This document shows positions 57,571-64,000 of a DNA stretch of 64,000 nucleotides, in pieces; position 1 is the stretch's first letter; every line of letters begins with the position of its first letter. A program made the position numbers and the translations under genes. The notes beneath the pieces were generated by a model. It did not search any database. It was given only the letters and a program-made list of their open reading frames with translations, and was not told where the DNA came from. The stretch is from Streptomyces antnestii (GTDB taxonomy: Bacteria > Actinomycetota > Actinomycetes > Streptomycetales > Streptomycetaceae), in assembly GCF_004005495.1 (NCBI RefSeq), contig NZ_RZYA01000013.1, forward strand, positions 1 through 64,000, given 5' to 3'.

Positions 57571-59090
57571 ACCACCGGGATCTGCACCTCGTCCTCGGCG
57601 CCCTCCGTGGAACCGGAGGCCGTCGGGGCCGCGCTGCCCGGGACACCCGTGTTGATCAGGGTGAGGGCGATCGTGGCCGCCGCGGCGAGGATGCCGACGG
57701 CCCACCAGATGGCGTGGGTGTAGCCGTTCACCATGGCCTGCGCCTGGAGGAGCTTGGCGTTGGTGGCGCCGGCCGCGTGCGCGGCGACGTAGGCGGTGGT
57801 CGCGGACGCGGCGATCGTGTTCAGGAGGGCGGTGCCGATCGCGCCGCCGACCTGCTGCGAGGTGTTGACCATCGCGGAGGCGACGCCGGCGTCACGCGGC
57901 TGCACCCCGTGCGTGGCCAGCGACATGGCGGGCATGAACGCCGTACCCATACCGAGGCCGAGCAGCAGCTGCGCGGGCAGGATCAGGGCCGGGTACGACG
58001 AGTTGATCTCCAGCTGGGTCAGGAGCAGCATGCCGAGCGCGGCGACCAGGAAGCCGGGGCCCATGAGCAGCCGCGGGCGGACCCGGGTCATCAGACGGGC
58101 GCCGATCTGCGTGGAGCCCGTGATCATGCCGACGATCATCGGCAGGAACGCGAAGCCGGTGGTCACCGGCGAGTAGCCGCGTACGACCTGGAGGTAGTAC
58201 GTGAGGAAGAGGAACAGGCCGAACATCGCGATGACGGCGAGGCCGAGCGAGAGGTAGACGCCGCCGCGGTTGCGGTCGAGCAGGACGCGCAGCGGGAGCA
58301 GCGGCGAGCGGACCTTGGACTCGGTGAAGACGAACGCGAGCAGCAGCACCGCGGAGGCCACGAACATGCCGACCGTCACCGCGTCGGACCAGCCGTCGGA
58401 CTCGGCGCGCGTGAAGCCGTAGACCAGGGAGACCAGGCCGAGGGTCGACAGGACGACGCCCGGGATGTCGAGCGACGAGCGGTTGCGGGAACCGGCCGGC
58501 TCACGGATGACGAAGTAGGCGCCCGCGGCCGCGATGACCGCGAACGGGATGTTCACGAAGAACGTCCAGCGCCAGTTCAGGTACTCGGTGAGGAAGCCGC
58601 CGAGGATCAGGCCGACGGCGCCGCCGCCACCCGCGATCGCACCGTAGATGCCGAAGGCCTTGGCGCGCTCCTTGGCGTCGGTGAACGTCACCGCGAGCAG
58701 GGAGAGCGCGGCGGGCGCGAGCAGCGCGCCGAACATGCCCTGCAGGGCGCGGGCGCCGAGCATCATCGCCTCACCCTGGGCCGCGCCGCCGAGCGCGGAC
58801 GCGAGGGCGAAGCCGACCAGTCCGGTGACGAAGGTCCGCTTACGGCCCCACAGGTCGGCGATCCGGCCGCCGAACAGAAGCAGTCCGCCGAAGGCCAGCG
58901 CGTAGGCCGTGATGACCCACTGCTTGTTGCCGTCGGAGATGCCGAGGTCGTGCTGGGCCCACGGCAGCGCGATGTTCACGATGGTCGCGTCGAGCACGAC
59001 CATCAGCTGGGCGAGCGCGATGAAGACGAGCGCTTTCCAGCGCATGGCGTCTGCCTGGGGCAGACCTGTTTTTGGCAAGGGGGTAGCCAC
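57561..59090 (-). CDS. DHA2-family MFS exporter, second copy
   Basis: A 509-residue 14-helix drug/proton antiporter. Motif A is GRIADLWGRKRTFVTG and motif C is GGAVGLILGGFL. It is 86 bp downstream of a TetR gene on the same strand, so that TetR is the probable repressor. Paralogue of the protein at 51544-53052. Substrate unknown. Confidence 0.92.
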   Translation of the reverse strand: MATPLPKTGLPQADAMRWKALVFIALAQLMVVLDATIVNIALPWAQHDLGISDGNKQWVITAYALAFGGLLLFGGRIADLWGRKRTFVTGLVGFALASALGGAAQGEAMMLGARALQGMFGALLAPAALSLLAVTFTDAKERAKAFGIYGAIAGGGGAVGLILGGFLTEYLNWRWTFFVNIPFAVIAAAGAYFVIREPAGSRNRSSLDIPGVVLSTLGLVSLVYGFTRAESDGWSDAVTVGMFVASAVLLLAFVFTESKVRSPLLPLRVLLDRNRGGVYLSLGLAVIAMFGLFLFLTYYLQVVRGYSPVTTGFAFLPMIVGMITGSTQIGARLMTRVRPRLLMGPGFLVAALGMLLLTQLEINSSYPALILPAQLLLGLGMGTAFMPAMSLATHGVQPRDAGVASAMVNTSQQVGGAIGTALLNTIAASATTAYVAAHAAGATNAKLLQAQAMVNGYTHAIWWAVGILAAAATIALTLINTGVPGSAAPTASGSTEGAEDEVQIPVVAH

Positions 59091-59176
59091 GAGGGGACTC
59101 CAAGTCTCAAATAAGCGTGAAATATCGGGTGTTACGGAAGCGATGAGGGCCCCGCGCGCCGGCGGGGCGGGATGAC

Positions 59177-59851
59177 TCAGGCCTGCCGGAGGTCCTCCAG
59201 AGTCGCGGGCTCACCCGGGAGCTCCGAGCGGGCCGGTGTCATGAGGCCGTCCAGGAACAGCTGCAGATGGCGGTGGACGAAGCGGTCGATGTCCAGGCAG
59301 GCGATGCCGGGCAGCGGCCTGGTGAGCTGGGAGAGGGCGACCATCAGGTCCCCGGCGGCGATGTCGGCGCGCAGCTTCCCGGCCGCGCGGGCCCGCTCCA
59401 TGACACCCTCGGTGCCGGCCTCCAGGCGGTCGCGGGCGGCCAACAGGTCGGGGTGATCCTTGTCGAAGCCGGACGAGAGCATCGGGCACAGGGCGCCGAT
59501 CCGTTCGTCGGCGGCCGCGTGCACGAACGTACGCAGGGCGCCGAAGGAGGCGTCCGGGTCGGCGTCCGCGACGGCGATCGCGTGTTCGGCGTGGGCGATG
59601 ACGCTGTCCATGACGGAGAGGACGACGTGCCGGAGCAGTTCGGCGCGGTCGGCGAAGTGCCGGTAGACGGTGGCGTTGCCGACGCCCGCCCGGCGGGCGA
59701 TCTCGTCCATCGGGACCTCTGCGCCGTGTTCGACGACCATCTCGCGGGCCGCGGCGACGATCCGCTCCCTGTTGCGCAGCGCGTCGGCGCGCGGCTTGGG
59801 CACGCGGCGCGGGTGCGTGGCGGGGGCGTGGGCCGAGGCGGCGGCACTCAT
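59177..59851 (-). CDS. TetR-family regulator of the second DHA2 exporter
   Basis: A 224-residue regulator with HTH MDEIARRAGVGNATVYRHF (about 48-66). ATG 59851 follows GGAAGGAG. The minus-strand reading frame stays open well beyond this into 60-61 kb, but only this part is a real gene. Two identical palindromes (59906-59922, 59946-59962) lie upstream. Confidence 0.92.
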   Translation of the reverse strand: MSAAASAHAPATHPRRVPKPRADALRNRERIVAAAREMVVEHGAEVPMDEIARRAGVGNATVYRHFADRAELLRHVVLSVMDSVIAHAEHAIAVADADPDASFGALRTFVHAAADERIGALCPMLSSGFDKDHPDLLAARDRLEAGTEGVMERARAAGKLRADIAAGDLMVALSQLTRPLPGIACLDIDRFVHRHLQLFLDGLMTPARSELPGEPATLEDLRQA

Positions 59852-59905
59852 GGGTCTTGCTCCTTCCGGCGGGCGTTCCGACGATTCTCCGGCGTCCTTC
59901 CGATC

Positions 59906-59962
59906 CGGGGAGCGAGTCCCCGTTTCATCCGGACACCTGGCTAAACGGGGAATGCCTCCCCG
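59906..59962. promoter_or_regulatory. Twin CGGGGA-N5-TCCCCG palindromes upstream of tetR
   Basis: CGGGGA-GCGAG-TCCCCG (59906-59922) and CGGGGA-ATGCC-TCCCCG (59946-59962) have identical arms and differ only in the spacer, centres 40 bp apart. They are likely operators of the TetR gene. Confidence 0.75.
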
Positions 59963-59980
59963 GTTATTTCCCGGCCCTTT

Positions 59981-59996
59981 TGTGACCTGCGTCACA
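59981..59996. promoter_or_regulatory. Crp-type palindrome upstream of the metalloprotease
   Basis: TGTGA-CCTGCG-TCACA is a perfect CRP-type site, and its core GTG-N6-GTCAC matches the Streptomyces Crp consensus GTG-N6-GNCAC. It lies 120 bp before the protease start and about 130 bp before the tetR gene. Confidence 0.65.
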
Positions 59997-60115
59997 TTCT
60001 CGAAAACCCCACGATCGGCGCACCCAGCGAGCGGCCCCGCACACCCCGTCACAGGGTGATCGAAACGGCGCGGCCCGCTCTCGGTGCCGCCGGGGACCGA
60101 GGGTGAGGCGATCTC

Positions 60116-61393
60116 ATGCGGCAACGCATACGCAGGGCCCGGCGCAGCGCGGGGCTCGCCGGGCTCGCCGCCGTGGCCCTCGCCGTCAGCACCTCGGCGA
60201 GCACGGGCCGCTTCATGGCGGAGTCCCCGTCCCCGGGCGGCGCGGGCCCCGTATCGCTGTCCCGGTCGACCGCGCTCAGCCCCTGCATGATCCGGGGCAA
60301 GCTCGGCGTACAGATGTCGGAGGGCGTGCCCACCCAGCCCGGCTACGCCCGCTCCACGGGCACCGTCCACGCCCTGTCTCTCATGGTCGACTTCCCCGAC
60401 GCCCCCGGCCGGGGCAGCGCGCACGACCGCCTCGCCGAGTTCTTCCCGCAGACCCAGGCGTGGTTCCGCACCGCCTCGTACGGGAAGCTCGACTACCGCC
60501 CCGAGGCGCCGATCAGCCACTGGCTGCGCATGCCGAAGCCGTTCTCCGCGTACGGCATAGAGCGCGGCGCGCCCTTCGACCCCGGCTACCGCGACCTCGT
60601 CGACGACATCGTGGCGAAGGCCGACCCCGACGTGGACTTCCGCGACTACGACCTGGTCAACATCCTGGTCACCCCGAACGCGGGCCCCTCGGCCCTGGAC
60701 ACCGTGCTGTCCGTGACGTTCGCCGGCAACCACGAGGCGCCGGTCGCGGACGGAGTCCCGATCTCCAACGCCTCGTTCGTCTACAGCCGCCAGGACGACG
60801 GCTCCGGCTCGTACGCCGAGACCGGCTACCGCGTCCTGCCCCACGAGAACGGCCACACCTTCGGCCTGCCCGACCTCTACACCCAGGACGGCGGCGGCGC
60901 CGTCGGCCACTGGGACATCATGAGCGAGGACTGGGGCGCCAACAACGACATGCTCGGCTGGCACAAGTGGAAGCTGGGCTGGCTCGGGAACGACCAGGTC
61001 AGCTGCGCGTCGGCGAGCGGCACGACCGAGCACACCCTGTCCCCGCTCGGCCGCGCCGGCGGCACGAAGCTCGTGTTCGTCCCGCTCACGGCGAAGACCG
61101 GTTACGCGATCGAGGTCCGCACCCACGAGGGCAACGACGAGGCCGTGTGCCGCCCCGGCGTCCTCGTCTACAAGGTCGACGCCGGTGTCGACACCGGGCA
61201 CGGCCCCATCACCGTCGAGGACGCCACCCGGAACAGCGGCGGCTGCACCCGCAGCCCGAACGTGCACGCGGAGCTCTCCGACGCGCCCTTCACCCCGGGC
61301 CAGACCTTCAAGGACCCCAGGACGGGCGTGCGGATCAAGGTCACGGGCGCGGACCCGAACGGGGACTACCGGGTGCTGGTCACCCGGAAATAG
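60116..61393 (+). CDS. Secreted M6-family metalloprotease
   Basis: A 425-residue protein: signal peptide (basic start MRQRIRRARR, then a hydrophobic 18 residues), then an M6 domain. Zinc site HENGH (H243, E244, H247) is followed by TFGLPD, the family's H-E-x-x-H-x-x-G-x-P-D pattern. It is probably an extracellular protease. The last 9 residues (DYRVLVTRK) and the stop lie in the first copy of a 35-bp tandem repeat. The start ATG has no perfect Shine-Dalgarno, but GGGTGAGG is near. Confidence 0.9.
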   Translation: MRQRIRRARRSAGLAGLAAVALAVSTSASTGRFMAESPSPGGAGPVSLSRSTALSPCMIRGKLGVQMSEGVPTQPGYARSTGTVHALSLMVDFPDAPGRGSAHDRLAEFFPQTQAWFRTASYGKLDYRPEAPISHWLRMPKPFSAYGIERGAPFDPGYRDLVDDIVAKADPDVDFRDYDLVNILVTPNAGPSALDTVLSVTFAGNHEAPVADGVPISNASFVYSRQDDGSGSYAETGYRVLPHENGHTFGLPDLYTQDGGGAVGHWDIMSEDWGANNDMLGWHKWKLGWLGNDQVSCASASGTTEHTLSPLGRAGGTKLVFVPLTAKTGYAIEVRTHEGNDEAVCRPGVLVYKVDAGVDTGHGPITVEDATRNSGGCTRSPNVHAELSDAPFTPGQTFKDPRTGVRIKVTGADPNGDYRVLVTRK

Positions 61394-61471
61394 CCGGCGG
61401 GTACCGGGTGCTGGTCACCCGGAAATAGCCGGTGGCTACCGGGTGCTGGTCACCCGGAAATAGCCGGTGGC
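61367..61471. repeat. Three tandem copies of a 35-bp repeat at the protease 3' end
   Basis: Copies at 61367-61401, 61402-61436 and 61437-61471 differ by few bases. Each holds CCGGGTG-CTGGT-CACCCGG (a 7-bp hairpin) and AAATAG. The first copy encodes YRVLVTRK and the stop of the protease. The third contains the stop codon of the convergent acyl-CoA synthetase. Confidence 0.92.
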
Positions 61472-63243
61472 TGCCGCGGGCCGTCCGATGCCGGGCATTG
61501 TGGGGCCACCGTCTCCCCCACCGCCTCCCCCACCGGCCCGCGCAGCTCCCGCTTCAGGAGTTTGCCGGTCGCGTTGCGCGGCAGCGGGGCCTCCCGCAGG
61601 AGCACGTGGGCGGGCACCTTGAACGCCGCGAGGGACTTGCCGACGTGCGCCCGGATCTCGTCCGCGTCCAGCCCCGACCCCGGCCTGACCTGCACGACCG
61701 CGGCGACCTCCTCGCCGAGCACCGGGTGCGGCACCCCGAGCACCGCCGCGTCGAGGACGTCCGGGTGGTCGTGCAGGACGGCCTCCACCTCCACGCAGTA
61801 CACGTTCTCGCCGCCGCGGATCACCATGTCCTTGATCCGGTCGACGACGCTGACCCGCCCGTCCCGCAGCGTCGCGAGGTCCCCGGTCCTGAACCAGCCG
61901 CCCGGCGCGAACGCCGCCGCCGTCGCCGCCTCGTCACGCCAGTAGCCGCGTATCACCGACTGCCCGCGCAGCCACAGCTCCCCGACCTCACCCTCAGGGA
62001 CCTCCTCACCACCCGCCCCCGCAACCCGCACCTCCACGGCGGGCGCAGGCCGGCCCACGCTCTCGGGGTGGGCCCGGTACTCGGCGCCGAAGTTGGCGGT
62101 GACACCGCCGAGCGTCTCGGTCAGCCCGTATCCGTTACGCGGCTCCACCCGCTCCCCGAACCGGGCGGTGAGCCGGGCCACCAGGTCGGGCGGCGCGGCG
62201 GCGCCCCCCGTGTTGAACATGGCGAGCGTCGGCATCGCGTCACCCGCGGCCTCGGCGGCGTCGAGGAGCTGCAGCGCGGTCGCGGGCACGCCCCCGTAAT
62301 TCGTGATCCTGTACTCCCGGATCGCCTCCAGCGCCTTGCCCGCGTCCCACTTCCTCAGCAGGACGAGGGTGCCGCCCGCCGACATCGCCGCGTAGAAGCC
62401 GGTGAACGCGGCGACGTGGAAGAAGGGGAAGGTGAGCAGTGCTACGGGCGTGGGCCCCTGCCCGGGGATCTGCCCGCGCCGCAGGGCCGAAAGGGCCGCG
62501 AAATAACGGGGGTTGGCGATGGCACCCATATGCGCGCGGTGCGTGGCGACGGCACCCTTGGGCCGCCCCGTGGTCCCCGACGTATAAATAATGGTGGCGT
62601 CGTCATCGGGCCCCACCTCCACGTCGGGCGGCCCGAACGCGGGATCGGCGGCGGGCAGATCCTCGTACCGCTCGAAGCGGTCGCCGCCCGGCAGATCACC
62701 GTCATGATGAAAAACAAGGGTCCACGGCAGCCTCTCCTCCCCACCCCCCTGCCCCGCCAGCCACGGCCCGACCCGCTCCAGCCGCTCCCCGTCGACGAGC
62801 AGCACGCCCGGCTCACAGTCACCGAGGGCGTACGCGAACTCGTCGGCGGTCCACCAGGCGTTCAGCGGAACGGCGACGAGCCCCGCCAACTGCGCGGCCC
62901 AGAAGGCGATCTGCCACTCCGGGTGATTGCGCATGGCGACCACGGCACGGTCCGCGGGCCGCAGCCCGTACTCCTCCACGAACCGACGTGCGAGCGCGGA
63001 CGCGGCGGCGAAGAACTCCCCATAGCTGAGCCTCTTGCCCTCCGCGATCAAGAAATCCGTGTCCCCGAAGGCCCAGGTCGTCTCGACGAACTCCCGCAGG
63101 GTCTGCGGCCCGTCGACGTACTCGAGCCCACCGCGCTCCCCCCGCGCGACAGCGAAGGGCGCACCGGGCCCGGTGAGGAGTGCAACGACCGGATCGGCTC
63201 CGGGATCGGCTCCGGGCGCGGTGTCTGCGAACTGCGGCTCCAT
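61450..63243 (-). CDS. AMP-dependent acyl-CoA synthetase
   Basis: A 597-residue ANL-family adenylate-forming ligase that activates a carboxylic acid with ATP and CoA. The P-loop is YTSGTTGRPKGA. NGYGLTET, GWFRTGDLA and RNATGKLLKRELR follow as core motifs. ATG 63243 has AAAGGG upstream. The C-terminal 25 residues after KRELR are unusual and partly come from the tandem repeat. The natural acid is unknown. Confidence 0.93.
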   Translation of the reverse strand: MEPQFADTAPGADPGADPVVALLTGPGAPFAVARGERGGLEYVDGPQTLREFVETTWAFGDTDFLIAEGKRLSYGEFFAAASALARRFVEEYGLRPADRAVVAMRNHPEWQIAFWAAQLAGLVAVPLNAWWTADEFAYALGDCEPGVLLVDGERLERVGPWLAGQGGGEERLPWTLVFHHDGDLPGGDRFERYEDLPAADPAFGPPDVEVGPDDDATIIYTSGTTGRPKGAVATHRAHMGAIANPRYFAALSALRRGQIPGQGPTPVALLTFPFFHVAAFTGFYAAMSAGGTLVLLRKWDAGKALEAIREYRITNYGGVPATALQLLDAAEAAGDAMPTLAMFNTGGAAAPPDLVARLTARFGERVEPRNGYGLTETLGGVTANFGAEYRAHPESVGRPAPAVEVRVAGAGGEEVPEGEVGELWLRGQSVIRGYWRDEAATAAAFAPGGWFRTGDLATLRDGRVSVVDRIKDMVIRGGENVYCVEVEAVLHDHPDVLDAAVLGVPHPVLGEEVAAVVQVRPGSGLDADEIRAHVGKSLAAFKVPAHVLLREAPLPRNATGKLLKRELRGPVGEAVGETVAPQCPASDGPRQPPAISG

Positions 63244-63367
63244 CTGAGGCGAGGCCCTTTCAGCAGGTCGAACGAACACATCCACTACACCTCCGGACGC
63301 TACGACGTCAGAAGAAAACCCGGAACCCCACACCCGAACCCATCGGCTACCCTGTCAGTGGTCGCAC

Positions 63368-63440
63368 GCCTTCGTAGCTCAGGGGATAGAGCACCGCTCT
63401 CCTAAAGCGGGTGTCGCAGGTTCGAATCCTGCCGGGGGCA
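63368..63440 (+). tRNA. tRNA-Arg, anticodon CCT
   Basis: A 73-nt cloverleaf. The acceptor GCCTTCG pairs with CGGGGGC using two G:U pairs. Anticodon stem CCGCT/AGCGG with loop CTCCTAA reads AGG codons (anticodon CCT). The T arm is GCAGG-TTCGAAT-CCTGC. The discriminator is A. An integrase remnant lies just downstream, so this is a probable attachment site. Confidence 0.96.
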
Positions 63441-63447
63441 CAGCGAA

Positions 63448-63488
63448 AAGGGCCAGTTCGGAGGCTTGATCCTCTCGAACTGGCCCTT
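63448..63488. terminator. Terminator downstream of the integrase remnant
   Basis: AAGGGCCAGTTCG pairs with CGAACTGGCCCTT, and an inner GAGG/CCTC stem continues the hairpin. It sits between the convergent tRNA-Arg and the integrase remnant. Confidence 0.85.
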
Positions 63489-63490
63489 CG

Positions 63491-64000
63491 TCATGATCGC
63501 GGTCGTGCCACACGCGTGCCACACGGTCCGCTGAGCGTCCGCGTCGCCACGCGTCTTGCGGATCGTCGAGCCGAGCCGAGCCGCTCGGCGATCTCACGGT
63601 CACGCCCGCTGACCATGTGCCGATAGATCAACGCTGCCCGGGGCGTGCTGTGCCCCATCCTCGTCATCAGCTCGCGCAGGCTCGCAGAGCTACTACCGCT
63701 CCGCATAGCGCAGGATCGGTCGCGGATGTAGCAGCCGACCGCCGAGATTTTCTCGTCGTTGACCAGGTAGGTCCAGCCCAGTACCAGGCAGACCACGGGG
63801 ACGGCGAGCAGTAGTTGAGCCTGCCTGCTCTGGACCGTGATCGCCAGGACCGCGGTGGACGCGGCGAGCGTGAAGTAGAGCAGGTTGTCACGGAATCCGA
63901 TCCGGGTTTTTTGCTCCTCCTTGATCCGGTCGTACTCGGCCAGCAGCAATCTGCTTTCGGTGACGTCCTCTATGGCGTCAGCGAGATCAGCGTGCCGGAC
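63491..64000 (-). pseudogene. Membrane protein fused to a truncated tyrosine-recombinase C-terminus (partial, off the right edge)
   Basis: The frame is open from the window edge to a TGA at 63491-63493. The N-terminal part (LAEYDRIKEEQKTRIGFRDN, then two helices) is a small membrane protein like those often found with integrative elements. At about SCAMRSGSSSA it switches without a frameshift to the C-terminus of a tyrosine integrase: LRELMTRMGHSTPRAALIYRHM, which keeps the catalytic His in MGH and the Tyr nucleophile in IYRHM. The integrase core with the arginines is missing. The joint suggests deletion of the middle of an element integrated at tRNA-Arg. It cannot be a working integrase. Confidence 0.8.

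Noticed and set aside
59852..61267. Continuation of the TetR reading frame opposite the metalloprotease
   Set aside because: The Val/Ala/Gly-rich translation has no motif, while the opposite strand carries a signal peptide and HExxH. The TetR gene proper starts at 59851.
1..64000. bldA control through TTA codons
   Set aside because: I read for TTA in both strands and found no in-frame one in the genes listed. The scan was by eye, so a codon search should confirm it.
1..64000. CRISPR array, insertion sequence, prophage block, natural-product cluster
   Set aside because: No spaced repeat array, transposase, phage structural gene or PKS/NRPS domain is visible. The only mobile-element trace is the integrase remnant at the right edge.

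Overview
The window is high-GC chromosomal DNA of a Streptomyces species. The main evidence is the strong GC bias at third codon positions, frequent GTG/TTG starts, an SsgA-like sporulation protein, the alternative principal-type sigma factor HrdD, and a SepX/GlpR division protein. I noticed no in-frame TTA leucine codon. From memory, the PBP pair, ssgE and hrdD also sit in one neighbourhood in S. coelicolor (about SCO3154 to SCO3206). This is therefore core-like chromosome with small local insertions, not a genomic island. I see no biosynthetic gene cluster, CRISPR array or insertion sequence.

Layout, left to right. (1) 0.1-6.8 kb: a Pmt protein O-mannosyltransferase, two tandem class B penicillin-binding proteins, a YbaK-type deacylase and an EamA transporter. 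(2) 7-12 kb: a small membrane protein, a beta-lactamase-fold serine hydrolase, an ECF nickel/cobalt transporter (cbiM-cbiQ-cbiO) with a Nur-box-like site in front, and the SsgA-like gene. (3) 12-18.6 kb: a TetR-MMPL exporter unit and a tricorn protease homologue. (4) 18.6-24.7 kb: a stress-type small protein; an operon of Baeyer-Villiger monooxygenase, alpha/beta hydrolase and SDR with a divergent MerR; exonuclease III; a GNAT enzyme; tRNA-Ala(CGC). (5) 24.8-31 kb: the galU-glp(moeA)-moaC-mogA-rimJ-sepX string and divergent 5-formyl-THF cyclo-ligase. (6) 31-44 kb: a penicillin acylase homologue, a CPA1 antiporter, an MFS protein, FmdB behind a CIRCE-like element, MTA phosphorylase, a CpaB-like protein, MscL, an LtrA protein, a P1 peptidase and two small lineage-type proteins. 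(7) 44-48.4 kb: the fructose operon fruR-fruK-fruA. (8) 48.5-59.9 kb: SDR, TetR, an orphan solute-binding lipoprotein, two DHA2 exporters, a WYL regulator, hrdD, acetyltransferase, DODA dioxygenase, MarR and TetR. (9) 60-64 kb: an M6 metalloprotease and an acyl-CoA synthetase that end inside one tandem repeat, then tRNA-Arg(CCT) and an integrase remnant fused to a membrane protein that runs off the right edge.

The least expected observations are regulatory or repeat-level. They are a CIRCE match before fmdB, a Nur-type palindrome before the ECF transporter, and a sigma-R type promoter before hrdD. There are also several clear palindromes between regulators and their targets, a 35-bp triple repeat carrying stop codons and hairpins, an interspersed repeat that supplies the end of a coding sequence, and the chimeric integrase at the tRNA-Arg site.
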